Notes: generated by a model from the sequence alone, not told the origin. A stretch of DNA of 64,000 bases from Adiantum capillus-veneris (GCA_014529385.2 CM043959.1:56147253-56211252); one strand, 5' to 3'; shown: positions 43,801-55,259, numbered from the stretch's first letter. Program-made: numbers and translations.

Positions 43801-44232
43801 CATAGGCCATCCGCGTTGAACTACCTAGTGATATCAAAGGCCATGAACCACTACAAGAAAATCGAGTTTTACATGGTTCACACAATGCAAACAATAATCA
43901 ATAAAATGAGAGATGTACCGAATTTGACTTGTCAAATCCTCATAAAGTCTGCAAAGATGATTATCACATGCATTCAGACATTTAAGGACATGGAGGCTAC
44001 AAAGCACCCATGGAAAGTATTCCTAGAAGTCACGGAGGGCATAGCTTGGAATCTAGAAATTGAAGTCCCAAATAAAGACATTCCTATGGGAATGTATGCA
44101 CATATCATGTTTCTACCTTCACATTACTTACAAACATTTGAAGAGGCATTCATGACTAGGTTTTTTCAAATAGACTTTACCATTTTCAAGCCCCTCACCA
44201 AAGATCTACACATGCACCACATGGACTATTAG
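40856..44232 (+). mobile_element. Fossil accessory-ORF block homologous to element A ORFs 1 and 2
   Basis: At 41080-41220 the translation VHEVMSSIHYN and EATLTNKDGATIKTRVKVWI aligns with ORF 1 of element A (VYELATSIQKD, KATLTAMDGETVEVQI). From 42650 to 43150 the region is charged and coiled-coil-like (LKEKLAREKEKYTKLWDSYD). At 43910-44200 LTCQILIKSAKMIITCIQTF and IMFLPSHYLQTFEEAFMTRFF match the ORF 2 C-terminus. This independent, older copy shows the block is a stable part of the element group. Heavily broken. Confidence 0.8.
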
Positions 44233-44374
44233 AGCGTAGTCCCAATAACCCATTCAAAGACATATCTATTCAAGTGAACATTGTAGCTTGGGTTGAAAAG
44301 TTTAGATGAATCACAAAGACACTAGAGAATATACAATTTGACTATTGAGGACAAAGTCAAAGCTTGGAGGAGGA

Positions 44375-45294
44375 TGTGCAAGGGGAGAATATGGCAAAAT
44401 TACCTAACAGGCATCGTAATTAGCTACACCACCAAAAAGCCCTTGATTTTGACGTAACCACATTATTTTTTGGTAAAATGTCAAAAAGAGAGGTCATGTT
44501 TGTTGAGTTGCATTTTGTACACATCGAGTTGTAATTATTTTGTCCTAAACCCAAAAGCCTTGTAAGCCGATCATTGGATGGCCAATGAGAAGCCCTAGGT
44601 ATAAGGTTCAAATGTTCTAGTTTGATCACACCATCGTAACATTATGTAATTATTGGAGAGATCAATATATACGACTAAGAGTGCCAACTCAGTAGCATAT
44701 TGATATCATTTTTTCTCATCTTTGGTAGACAAATTTCAATTCCAAAAAGTGCATTGTGTTACTTGTCTTCGGTTCTTTCATTTAAATGTAATCATTCTCA
44801 AAACTTTGTAACTACCTATTTGTGAGCTAATTCTACAATTTTGAGTGTGCAAATGGTTGCTTTATGAAATCTTGACCATAGAAGAGTGATCCTAGACCAC
44901 AGAGAATTTTTTGGATAGTTTTAGTGCAACTTTTAGGACCTGGACCATGATGGATTGGGATTTGGTACCTTGTTGATCAACCACTAGACTTAGGATAGTG
45001 CCTCTAGGCCTATTATAGCTCCTCCAAAATTTTCATTGCATTCTAAGATCAGTTGGTTGATGAAATGGCATGATGACCTAGAGCACTGAGACAGGAGGTA
45101 GGTAGGTTCCCAGAATATAGAGTGATAGATTTGCTTGTGTTAAGAATAGTTTAGTTCCATAGGTTCATTTCCTAAGATTGAAACTCTCAATGAGTCTCCA
45201 TGCTCCATCCGAGTGGCTTCTCTAAGTATTGACATCATGTTAATGCCAGCAGACAGCTAGACTATCGAGTCTGATTGCGGTGACCCGCTAACAT
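44375..45294 (+). repeat. Probable 3' LTR of the accessory-ORF fossil
   Basis: A purine run (AGCTTGGAGGAGGA) precedes TGTGCAAGG at 44375, and a possible end CCCGCTAACA lies at 45294. The ~920-bp length is close to the element A LTR (955), and the position after the accessory ORFs is correct. No second copy or target duplication is available, so this is tentative. Confidence 0.4.
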
Positions 45295-45478
45295 GAGCTA
45301 TGGTGGCAACAACGAGGTAGATGTAGAGTTGGAATGGGCCATGCAAGAAAAGAACAAGAAAGCGGCAAGAGGCTTATCCCACAAACAAAAATGTGAAGCT
45401 CGGTCCAAGAAAACTCCCATGCACTATGGTTTGGGAGGAAAAAAGGCCTGGAAAGATAAATATGTAAGTAATTTTTAA
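45293..45478 (+). other. Unrecognised short lysine-rich ORF
   Basis: 61 residues starting MSYGGNNEVDVELEW and rich in Lys. Near the end the DNA reads AATATGTAAGTAA, a good match to a plant 5' splice donor. I do not recognise the protein. It may be chance, or a stranded exon of a host or transposon gene. Confidence 0.25.
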
Positions 45479-45479
45479 T

Positions 45480-46309
45480 TGTGCAAGTTCCATATACGAG
45501 ATGTTTTATCTTAAGAAATTTTTTTAGTTATTTTTAACTTAGAAAAATGTCACTCTAACCCATCCTACTAAAGAGACAGTTAGTACTCAGAGAGACACAT
45601 AGTTCGATACTTTGCGATAGTTGTTGGAAAACCATCATATCTCTCGTGAGCAATTTGAATGAGAAATTAGATCTCCATAAGCAATAAGTATAGTTAATGA
45701 ATATTCTAATAATTATTTTTAGTTAGAGTTGATGTAAAGTCAGAGTCATTAAACTTATACACCTCTGGACACGAGATGAGGAGTACAAGGATTTATACTG
45801 ATAGATTTTTTTTTTTTGTAGTCCGCTATTAAAAGTGCAAATATGGCACAAAAGACCCTAATTTGTACATAAAAATCATTTGGAATTATGGCTTTATTTG
45901 TAATTAAATTTAAGTATTGTTCTTTTTTGCTTCAAAATATGCACATAAGATGTGACATGTAATTTAAAAGCTTATTATTATTTTTTTATACACTTCCCAA
46001 AATGCAATTGATATTTAATATGTTTTATGCTGGTAAAAAATAAAGATGCTCATTTAGGCCATGCAAAATTGGATTGCCCAAATGAGCATGCTTATTAAGT
46101 TTGAAAAGCCATGTAGTGGCAATATACTCGATAATACTAGCCGTAACTTACACTGTAATAGTCACGGATACATATCCACAATTATTACCATGCATATTGT
46201 TGTTGGACCACTTCGTGCACTTACTATCACTATTTCTACCCACAGAATTTATTTTCTTTTTGTTTTTCAAATTAATCTACAAAGATTCTAGTGGTTTTGG
46301 AATTTTTCT
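45480..46309. other. AT-rich sequence without recognisable genes
   Basis: No convincing ORF, repeat or RNA gene. There is a T-run at 45809-45820. Confidence 0.5.
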
Positions 46310-46600
46310 ATTACAACATATCTAGTGTGATGAAATTAATTGATGGAAATATTTTTCCATTCATAAGGGATACTTACTCCTCAAGGGGAGAGCATGTGTA
46401 CCAAAGCACAATGAAACTAAACGCCAAATCCTTTATGAGTGTCATGATAGTCCTAGTGCATGTCATGCCGAGATAAGAAAGAGTTACGCACCCATACTTG
46501 TCTAATTCTTTTGGCCACAAATGCATAAAGACGTAGATTATTATGTAATTAACTACCCAAAGTGCCAATCTAAAAAGGTAAAACATATAAAAACATGAGG
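46310..46600 (+). mobile_element. Ty3/gypsy integrase fragment (chromovirus-like), copy 1
   Basis: The sequence can be read as a Ty3/gypsy integrase zinc-binding segment, for example RQILYECHDSP around 46410-46450, followed by HKDVDYYVINY near 46525. A similar but distinct copy is at 48930-49110. Short and decayed. Confidence 0.6.
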
Positions 46601-46729
46601 GCTAACTTATCCTTAATAGGCTTTACTCGCTACAACCACATAATGGTGTGATAAAGGGGTGCTTGTCTTTGGGCCTTGTCCCCTTTAGACGGTTTCTTCT
46701 AGCTTCAGCCCTCATTGGTTTGAAACCCT

Positions 46730-46860
46730 CAAGGCCTTGACACTAGGAAACCACCTTGTGAACTTGTGTATGGACATTCACTCATACCCTTTAAAGTACC
46801 CATGCAATTTTACTTAGTGTATTCCACCACTGCTTGTTGAAAAAGAAAAAAGAATTGTCC
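46730..46860 (+). mobile_element. Integrase-end fragment, copy 1
   Basis: About 120 bases beginning CACTAGGAAACCACC, repeated with about 80% identity at 47275-47400. Related text in copy 2 reads KPPLEFVYGHS, the usual end of an integrase core. It is a small fossil piece. Confidence 0.5.
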
Positions 46861-47263
46861 TGGACACCATAGAAGATCATGAAACCACTACTACTTACCC
46901 AAAAAATGTCTCCATATATCTACTATTCTCTTTGGAAGCCATGTCATTTCTCTCCCTACATCTTTGAGAGAAATATAAAAGATAAGCCACTAAATTGGGA
47001 TGTGAGTGGTCACATGGAATTCCTAGCGTGTGTATGTGATGTGATTATGAAAATTGGTAAGATTTTCTTCTTTTATCTATTTACAACGGATCTTTTCACA
47101 TATTGCTAAAGTATCTTTATAGTATCTAGTGGGGTTCCCTTCATGGGAGTCTACTGGATGATATTAGCATTTATTACTTTGTAATTAATTGACTATCTCC
47201 TTGGTGATGTTCATTACATGTTATCATTTATCACTACTTACATCAATACTCTTAGCATTGAAA

Positions 47264-47420
47264 GCTTCAAGGTCTCAAAACTAGGAAACCACCTCTTGAA
47301 TTTGTGTATGGACATTCACTGATACTCTTTAACGTACCCGTGCTATTTCATTTAGTATATGTTGAACCACCTTTGCTTGCCAACCAAGAAGAAAGACTTG
47401 TGCGTGACGAATACTAGATC
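47264..47420 (+). mobile_element. Integrase-end fragment, copy 2
   Basis: TRKPPLEFVYGHSLILFNVPVLFHLV resembles the segment after the catalytic core of chromovirus-type integrases (P-F-E-V-V-Y-G). It is related to 46730-46860, so two copies of one fossil element overlap this interval. Confidence 0.5.
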
Positions 47421-48400
47421 ATGAATCCACCACTAGTCACTTCAATGTAGTTCAAAATGGATACCTTTTGAATTTGAAGGTCACTCTAGCAAAGATTCTT
47501 GATAGATATCTAAAAAACTAGTTCAAGATTCCCTCATTCTTCTCTCCACCTTGCATGAAACACTCACCAATTGATCTCTCTTGTGAGAAACTAAGACAAT
47601 ATCTATCCCTGGACAAAGGGATATTATGATTTTTCTCCCCCTCATAAGTGATTGATTTGGGATTGAGGGTCCACTCATAAGAATCTCCCGATATAACATG
47701 CATTTGTAGGGTACTTAAGAAAACCCTTTGTTACAATGTTGACATGAATAGATTGACCACTCTTTTTGGAAGAACCAAACGGATTTTTACCAAAATGGAT
47801 TAAAAACACCTCGTGCAAATGTACCTCTATTAAAGTATTAGACTTTTGAAAAAGAGAAAACCCCTCCCTCACGGTACATTACCATGATTATATATTGGAC
47901 CCCTCAACGACTTGGGATGCTTGTTTCGTGTAAGTGGATGAGAATGAAATGCTTGTAAAGAGGAGCCTAAAATTAACACAAGAGTTAATCAATAAAACTA
48001 TAAAAGAACAAGTGCAAAGGGACTTGTACTCGCACTTTGTGGGCTAAGATTACACAATTCTGATGTAGATTCATGTTCACCCTCTATTGTATGTGATTAA
48101 GCTATGATCTTATGGAAATATTCTTGTGCAAATTCTTCCTCTCCTTGTACTTTGTGTGTTAATGGTATCCATATTGCCAGCATCTTGCAAGTAATTATTA
48201 TCCTAGTATGCTTTCATACTTGATCGATTCTGTGTGTTTAAGTTTGTGTCTAGAATATCTACATCTGATTTGGAAAGGTTGAAAATGAAGCTTGATTGTG
48301 GGTAGAGTCTCCATGGTTCTAGTTTAGTGGAATTTTTCTCCTCCAATCTAACAGCACAAAATGATTTCACAAGAGAAATTTTTGAAAGGATGTAAAACTA
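47421..48400. other. Sequence without recognisable genes
   Basis: About 1 kb, AT-rich, with no ORF above 65 residues and no similarity to other parts of the window that I could see. Confidence 0.5.
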
Positions 48401-49140
48401 GGTGAGCTAGAATCCTTCAAGAGTATACTACAAAATCCCAAAGGTAGTACAATGGTCTAGCTAATGCTTTAAGCTACATGCATGAGGTGAATGCTCTTGC
48501 AGATTTTCAAAGTGATATTTTGCACACTTTAAAGGGAAACTTGAAGCATGATCAGTCTTACTCAAAGGTGTGGAGTCATTTTACAAAAAGATATGTCACC
48601 AACCCTCAAGCTACTGGCAGGACTCCCCTCCTCAAGGAAGTATAGCATGTGAGTTGAAAATATGGGTTTTCTTTTTTGGGAAAATTTTCAAAAAACTAAT
48701 TGAAATACATCTATAAAAGGGATATCTTAGTGCATTTTGGAAAAAAAACCACATAAGTTTCCGTAGAAAAATGGGTTGTTTTCTCACCTTAGAGCATAAA
48801 AGTAAAGGATATTCTTTAATACCCTTTTAACGCACAAGAGATAGATGAATTTTTATAGGTGAATCCCCCCCCCCCCCCCCCCCCGCCCCCCGGCTTGAGG
48901 TTCAAGTTGACTCTACACAAGGTTCCATTTAGCTAGTGATGAACTTAATTGATGGAAGTATTTTCATATTTAAAGCGATACTTACTCCAGAAGGGGAGAG
49001 TATGTGTACCAATGCACAGTGAAATCAGACGCCAAATCCTTTATGAGTGTCATGATAGTTTTAGCTCACCTCATCCTAAGATAAGAAAGACTTGGGTAGA
49101 ACTCTCTTTTTGTATCTATCTCCATCTCACACCCTAATAT
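48400..49140 (+). mobile_element. RNase H connection and integrase fragment (chromovirus-like), copy 2
   Basis: GLANALSYMHEVNALADFQSDI and YSKVWSHFTKRYV (48450-48600) resemble the RNase H-to-integrase connection. At 48965-49090 comes YLLQKGRVCVPMHSEIRRQI followed by LYECHDSFSSPHPKIRKTW, an integrase zinc-binding segment. The latter is about 80% identical in DNA to 46320-46490. Broken and isolated. Confidence 0.6.
48865..48892. repeat. Poly-C tract
   Basis: 28 bases of C with a single G. It could form an i-motif, or a G-quadruplex on the other strand. Assembly length is unreliable in such tracts. Confidence 0.9.
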
Positions 49141-49150
49141 TTTTATGGAA

Positions 49151-49151
<1 letters not shown>

Positions 49152-49190
<39 letters not shown>

Positions 49191-49214
49191 GTCTCTCTCT
49201 TTCTCTCTCTCTTG
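49152..49214. repeat. CT microsatellite at the 3' end of the LINE
   Basis: (TC)n with small interruptions. On the LINE's strand this would be a GA-rich tail at its 3' end. No poly-A tail is visible. Confidence 0.9.
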
Positions 49215-49571
49215 GGAAAATTGATTTATCTTACATATTTACAATCATCTTGAAGGTGCTAGACCTTCAGCTTCCCAATGATTTGTAGTACTCTTTCTCT
49301 TAGGATTTTATCCTGTAATACTAATGCATCTTCTATCATCGTGTCCCCAATGAAAGACAAAGGGACTATATGATTAAACTTAGAAGCATCCTCAAATACA
49401 CATGCATTTGGCATGGACCAAATGAACCACAAAAACCAAACTCGGTATCACTGGATTGAGAATTCCAAGGCAAGATCTTGATGGGTATTAACTTGAGAGA
49501 GTGTCAACTGAAATTTTGCGAGTTGTACCCCCCATGCATCTGACCACATACTGATTGACCATTTCCACCAC

Positions 49572-49937
49572 TTAGCTACAAGTTACGATGCAAAAAAGAA
49601 TGTGTGAGTGGCTCGTCCTTCTTGCATACATTGCATTTCCCATAAGTGAACCCCTTCCTAGACAAGTTAAGAGCAAAAGGGAGCACTCGAGTATAGACTC
49701 TCCACATAAAAATTTGAATTTAAACTGGTTGAGGATAGACCACTTGTCAGATAGCACTTTGTCCCACCATTTAACTTGCATGTGCAGAGACCACTGTTTA
49801 TTACATCGTTCAAAAATAGATGAGTTTGGTAGAGCTACTACATAAAAGACCGAAGATGGGGAGCTCCACCAATCGGATGCATATCCAAGCAGTAGCCAGT
49901 CTCTGTGTCTATCTTGTACATTTGGTTGACCCAACAC
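49572..49937 (-). pseudogene. LINE ORF2 C-terminal zinc-finger-like region
   Basis: The minus-strand translation includes WWDKVLSDKWSILNQFKFKFL, typical of the zf-RVT region that ends plant L1 ORF2 (W..L......F....W....). A Cys/His cluster follows in another frame near 49600-49640 (CNVCKKDEPLTHS), so at least one frameshift lies between. Confidence 0.6.
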
Positions 49938-49997
49938 TTCCTATTAATTATGGAGCCTGATTTACCCTTGTAATTTTCTATGGTAAAAGTGCACATT

Positions 49998-50651
49998 TGT
50001 TAGGCCCCCATTATGAGGAGAAGCCATCATGCGTGAAGGAAAATCACTCACTGGAAACCAAAATTTTCACGGCCAAAAATCAGGGGCAACTTTAGGGGCC
50101 TCGCCAGAATATTATGGCCGGAAGGCGGCCGGAAAGTGGTCGGAAAACAACCGTCGATTGGCCGGTGGTCGGTAGTCAATGGCCGGTGGCCAGTGGCCGA
50201 ATTCAAAAGCGGAATTGTCTTCTCAAGGGCGGCCACACATGGGCAGATTGGAGGGTCCGATTTGGACTTATCTACATAAGGGCGGCTACACATGGCTGCC
50301 TCTCATGAGAGAGGGCAGCCCTTTTGGCCTATAAAAGGAGGCCATTTCTACACACATTTCATAGTGTGAAGTTGATGCAACAAGGTGAGTGTGAGGTGGT
50401 GAGAGTGAAGCAAGGCGGGAGCTCCATTAAGGGTATAATCCCTTTGTAAACTACTTCTTGTTTTGAAGTACTAAATCCATTGATTGGCTGCTTTCCTGTG
50501 GACGTAGCCCACATTGGGTGAACCACGTATATCGTGTGTACTCTCTGTCTCTCTCTGTCTCTCTACTCTATAATCTTGTGTATGTAAATCTGTCTCTCTC
50601 CATTAAGTAATCTACTCAATTATCTATTTAGCTATGTCTTATTTCCTAACA
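49998..50651 (+). repeat. Solo LTR of a Ty1/copia element
   Basis: 654 bp with 7-bp inverted ends TGTTAGG and CCTAACA. It contains a TATA box and the phrase GTGGACGTAGCCCACATTGG with GTGAACCACGTAT, a signature of many plant copia LTRs. It interrupts the LINE ORF2: coding similarity resumes on both sides. No internal element and no clear target duplication (flanks ACATT and CTTCA). Confidence 0.8.
50330..50337 (+). promoter_or_regulatory. TATA box of the solo LTR
   Basis: TATAAAAG in the context GGCCTATAAAAGGAGG, about 330 bases into the LTR. Confidence 0.7.
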
Positions 50652-50755
50652 CTTCAAAGATGTATACATGTGCTCCAAGTTGATGCCATAACCCTCTGTG
50701 ATAGTTACCAAGCCTGAATTGTCTCGTGGCAGCAGAAAAAATTTTCAACTGCAGG

Positions 50756-51345
50756 TTAGAGTCCAGCAATTGATTGATTTGCACTATCCCTTTTTTGAAA
50801 AGGGATAGGGGCAATCTCCCCATCAGTTGGTGGAATTTTAAAGACAAAGCTCCAAATCAAACTTTCAGTGCCTAGTGAATTACCGGTGTATCTAATCCTA
50901 CCTTTCCAAAACAAATTAGAGCAGGTCTTTTTCCAAGATCTCAGAAGAATATTTGAAACATCAAAACCAGTTTTTATTGAAACAGCAGTAAACAGTTTGT
51001 CCCATCTAGACATATGCCAAATTCCAAGAAAGTAAACCACTGTAGAGTTAATCAGTTTCCACAAACAGAGAGACCAATCAGTATCATTATGCAGCATATG
51101 TTTTATCAAGCACGCCCTTCTAGCCTGAGCATGGATCATGAAGTCCATAATATGCAGACCTCCTTTAGAGTATGGCTGAGAAATTTTATGCCATGCAACT
51201 AGAGCTGCAGTAGCAGCTGAAAAATCATTCCATAGGAATTTAGACATCAAAGATACACACTTTTGCAACATTTTGTTTGACCAATAGTCCAAAAGAGGAA
51301 AGTAAAACAACATATAAGGTACAAATACAGACTAAGCAATTCTCA
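50756..51345 (-). pseudogene. LINE ORF2, region after the RT
   Basis: The protein includes KCVSLMSKFLWNDFSA, WHKISQPYSKGGLHIMDFMI and RRACLIKHML, matching the 'PK..GGLG..d....N.A.L.KW' block found after the RT in plant L1 elements. Confidence 0.75.
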
Positions 51346-51399
51346 AGCACGCATGAATGGCCTCTCAGTACAATGCCAGGTTGTAGTTTTGACCTGCAC

Positions 51400-52705
51400 T
51401 TTTTCAACTACCCATTGCTGAAGCTAGTTCTGAGTCACTCCGATGCCTATTAGATAACCCAAATGCTTGAATATGTGCCCTATAGGGTACCTTTTCCCTG
51501 ACCAACAGATGAGTGCATCAAAATCCCTTGTTGATATATATATCAGGGCTGATTTTTTCAAGTTAAGGTTCAGGCCAGCAGTAGCAGAAGCAAACAAATC
51601 TAAAGTTTTATTACATCTCAAAATGTTTACATTATTAGCTTTCAAAAAAAGAAATTTATCATCTGCAAAGCCTTTCCCTGAAATATGCTTAGACCCTAGC
51701 TGAAGTGTTTGCAAGAAACCAAAATAAGACAAAGCATCCAAATATGCATACAGAGGATGGGTAGCAACTGGAAAAAAAAGAGGACTAATTTGACAGCGCT
51801 ATCTCACTGATCTAGCAATATGAACTTTTTCAGACAGTCGGCCATTGATCCCCACTCTAGAGAATGCTCCACTGCCTAACAGGTTAATGAATCCACTGAT
51901 TCTAGGCCCAAATCCCATTTTCTTGAGAGTGCTAGTCACAAAGTCTCACTGTATAGTGTCAAACGCTTTGGTAAAATCTATCTGGAACATTACTATACCT
52001 TGTTTAGAGTTAATAGCATGTTCAATTCCCAATTGTACAGTCAATATATTGCTATAGATAGCTCGACCCCCTATAAAGCCTGTTTGAGCTAGGTGAATAC
52101 ATCTTCTCAATTCAAGGGCAACCCTAATAGCAATAACCGTAGCCAACAATTTGTACAATATTCCCATCCTGGTGATAGGCCTCCAATCCGTTAGAGTCTT
52201 GGGAAACAATTTTTTTGGGATAAATTTTATAATGCCTTGCTTCGAAGCAGGATCCATGCATTGAGATAGCCAAATAGCATTGAGCAGTAAGTATACAATT
52301 TTGTTCAAAGCGGGCCAAAATGTTACCATAAACTCTTTAGACAGGCCACATATGCCTGGGAATTTCTCATTTGGCAGTTTCATTAAATGCATATAGAATC
52401 TCAGCCTCATTGAGTGGCTGCTCCAGTGTCAATGCAATTGACTCCTCAATGCATGGATCCACAAATTCTAACAAAGTGTGAATTTTATTAATCCTTGTTT
52501 GTGATACATCAGGCCCAACATTCAAAAGATCATCATAGTATTTTGATGTCACTGCTATAATGTCAAAGCCCTTAGATAGTGGAGGCCCCTCATCATGATG
52601 CAACATTATCAAACTCTGCGTGGGTTTTTTATGCTTTAGTTTCTTGTAGAAGCCTTTGGATACATCCTTACCATTAGTAATCACCCATTGTCTACATAAG
52701 AACAT
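51400..52705 (-). pseudogene. LINE ORF2 reverse transcriptase
   Basis: Motifs in order on the minus strand: LNEAEILYAFNE, KFPGICGLSKEFM, GIIKFIPKKLFPKTLTDWRP, AQTGFIGGRAIYSNI, MFQIDFTKAFDTIQ (catalytic D), and after a gap FADDKFLFLKANN (51675-51640, the [YF]xDD box) and FKHLGYLIG. Stops and frame shifts lie near 51750-51950. It would prime reverse transcription at nicked target DNA. Confidence 0.85.
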
Positions 52706-52861
52706 TTGTTTTTTGGTTTGAGGTAGCTCTCATTCCAAAATGACCTCTCTAGCTTGAGCCAACTGCTGAAGTTCAGCTTGACACAATACTGCAGATTTGT
52801 TACCAGCTCTCAATACTAAGTCTCTAGCAGTAATCTTAGCCTCAGTCAACTGATCAGTTTC

Positions 52862-53200
52862 CTACTTAGCCACTAACTTCCCCATGTCTCTAATACATTC
52901 CTGTAAACCAGAAATAATATATAACCAAGCATACAAAGGATTGTCAAATTTAGTAGTAGCATCATTAATGACATCCATCACCTGGTGTCTAAAGATATTG
53001 TGAGTGAGCAGAGAGTTATTAATCATGAGTGGTTTAGAATGACCAAATGCATGCATACTATCCAAGTTAGAATTGAACAAGTGCAGAACACTAGGAAAAT
53101 GAACTAAAAGAGCACTGGAGAGATCCACCTACATTCTTTTTTGAATTAGACAATCAATTTGAACTCACAAAGTAGAGTTTTTCTAACCTAGACCAAGAAC
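52862..53200 (-). pseudogene. LINE ORF2 linker between endonuclease and RT
   Basis: The minus-strand peptide VHFPSVLHLFNSNLDSMHAF and KPLMINNSLLTHNIFRHQVM corresponds to the helical linker ('F...lG..TK.IH..m..R..') of L1 ORF2. Broken by stops on both sides. Confidence 0.55.
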
Positions 53201-53768
53201 CTTAATGAGACAACAAATGAAAAGTGAAACCAGGTGAGGGTTGATTAGCATTAGACCAAGCATCAGTCAGAGAGGCTGAACAGTTAAGCAAGTCCCAGGT
53301 ATTACCTTCTACAGAAGACATAATAGAGGAGACTGAAGTGAAATGGTCAGCATGTTGCACTATGTTGAAGTACCCTCCTAACATCCCTTGGTTCCATTGG
53401 ATGTTAGCTAGCCAATCCCAAATAGGTATTTTTTGTGCAGTCTCATTAGGAGCATAAACATTTGCTATTTGCAGGCTCCCCAGGTCAATAGTAACTTGAA
53501 TAATGGAGCATCTACCTGTGTGGTGGTCAAGAAACCATTGAGAAAGCATTGAGTTTTTGGCATAGTTCAAGGTATCAGAATAGCTACCTTGCTTCCCTTC
53601 AAATAACAGAGTGTATCCCTTTAAATGCATAGTCATACCGGCTTTAGCATGCATTTAATGTTCTTGAACTAAGTAAATATCAAGATCAGTTTGTAGAAGC
53701 CAATTTTGAAAAGCTAGGAGCCTTGAGGGGTGGCTCAATCCCTTTGCATTGAAGGGTGAAATCTTCAT
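53201..53768 (-). pseudogene. LINE ORF2 start and APE-type endonuclease
   Basis: It opens MKISPFNAKGLSHPSRLLAF, then LQTDLDIYLVQEH (catalytic Glu), IIQVTIDLGSLQIANVYAPN (the N-V-Y-A-P block) and GMLGGYFNIVQHADH (usual form GGDFN). An internal stop follows QEH. The ORF1 stop TAA is immediately followed by the ORF2 ATG in the same frame, so reinitiation or read-through could couple them. Confidence 0.8.
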
Positions 53769-54304
53769 TTAAGGTGCAAGGGAATTCATAATGACTTGGA
53801 TCTCCTCATCACTAGTGCCATCTGTCATATGGATCTCTACGTTGACATGGGATGTCCCTAGCCGAGGGACATCATTTTTAACAGCAGCTGAATGTTGGAG
53901 TATCATAGAGTCAATAGAAGCCAGGGTGTCAAGTGAAGGGATGTCTTGCAGGACATCAAACACATTGGGGGATGCATAGCTAGTGATACTAGGGTGATGT
54001 CTAAAGGTCCTCTTACATAATTGACACCCCTCATTGTCTACCACCCTTTTACCTTTTTCAAATTGTTTAGGATGTTTTGAGGTGGAAGGTGTTGAAGATG
54101 CCTGGTTCCATGTATGGGGGTTTTTTTTCCTCTTGTATTTTGAAGAGCAGCTTTATATCTCATATGAGGAGCAGCATACTCACAAGTGCCTCCTTGAGGA
54201 GCATGAGGAGTCTTTTGGCTGGAGGGGATTAACTAAAGATTTGTTCTTTAGGCACCATATGCTTGCTACCTGGATAAGAGGGGATAAGATTCACAGTCCT
54301 TGTA
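53769..54304 (-). pseudogene. LINE ORF1, C-terminal part
   Basis: The minus-strand peptide MVDNEGCQLCKRTFRHHPSI...IQVIMNSLAP ends directly before ORF2. It is separated from the N-terminal part by the copia element. Confidence 0.65.
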
Positions 54305-54309
54305 ACTAG
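54305..54309. repeat. Target-site duplication ACTAG, left copy (copia)
   Basis: Repeated at 58813-58817. Confidence 0.93.
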
Positions 54310-54501
54310 TGAAGGAGTACGAGCGAAAGTGCGGCGCAAGAGAGAGTGCGATAAGAAGAGCATGACGATATGGTGAACTCGCTCTACTGTAATGTGTAGA
54401 GCATAGTGAGTTCTTATTAGGTTTTAACAAAAGAATATGTGTACATACCTGGCGGCCCGCCCACTTACCTGGGCGACCACATTGGGCTTTATACCCCAAC
54501 A
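54310..54501 (-). repeat. Copia 3' LTR
   Basis: 192 bp. On the minus strand it runs TGTTGGGGTATAAAGCCC to CTCCTTCA. TATAAAG lies only nine bases from the start, so U3 would be extremely short. Confidence 0.95.
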
Positions 54502-54590
54502 ACCTCCCACTTAAAGTCCAATGCGGTACTTTAAGTGTGAGAGAAGCTACTATACAAGCTCATATACAAGAGATGTAGAGAAGTGATGTA

Positions 54591-55256
54591 CTACCCTACA
54601 CCTAACTGCTTGCAAAAATGCGCAAATCTCTCTGAGGGAAGTCCTTTTCTAAGTAGATCAGCAGGATTTTCTATGGTGTGAACTTTGACAAGCTGAAGTT
54701 GCTTATCCTCGAGCATTTCCCTGATGAAATGATACTTCACATCCACATGCTTTGTCTTTGAGTGATAAAATGGATTGCGAGCCAATTGTATAGCACTTTG
54801 ACTATCACAATATAACACATGAATCTCTTCTTTGATTCCCAAATCTGTTACTAGTTGATTAAGCCAAATTGATTCTTTGCATGCCTCTGATGATGCAACA
54901 TATTCAGCCTCTGTAGTAGACTGAGTAACACAATCTTGTAATCTAGAACGCCATGATATTGCTCCACCAGCCAATGTAAAGACATACCCTGACGTAGACC
55001 TTCGGTTGTCTAAGTCACCTACATAATTTGAGTCTGTAAAACACTTTACACTTAGCTCTTGACTCCCATAGCATATACACATACTCTTTGTAGCTTTCAG
55101 GTATCTCAATATTCCTTTCACTGCCTCCCAATGTTTCTTGCCTGGGTTTGACATGTATCGACTTACTACTCCCATTGCAAATGTAATGTTTGGGCGAGTA
55201 GCAATCATTGCATACATCAAACTACCCACTGCGGACGCATATGGAATCTTATCCAT
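54591..55256 (-). pseudogene. Copia RNase H region
   Basis: YASAVGSLMYAMIATRPNI, GILRYLKATKSMCI, GYVFTLAGGAISWRSRLQ, STTEAEYVASSEACKES and HVDVKYHFIREM are classic copia RNase H blocks. Confidence 0.93.
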
Positions 55257-55259
55257 TTC

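Noticed and set aside
45293-45320. A primer binding site after the proposed LTR at 44375-45294
   Set aside because: GGTGGCAACAACGAGG does not match the tRNA-Asp or initiator-Met complement well enough.
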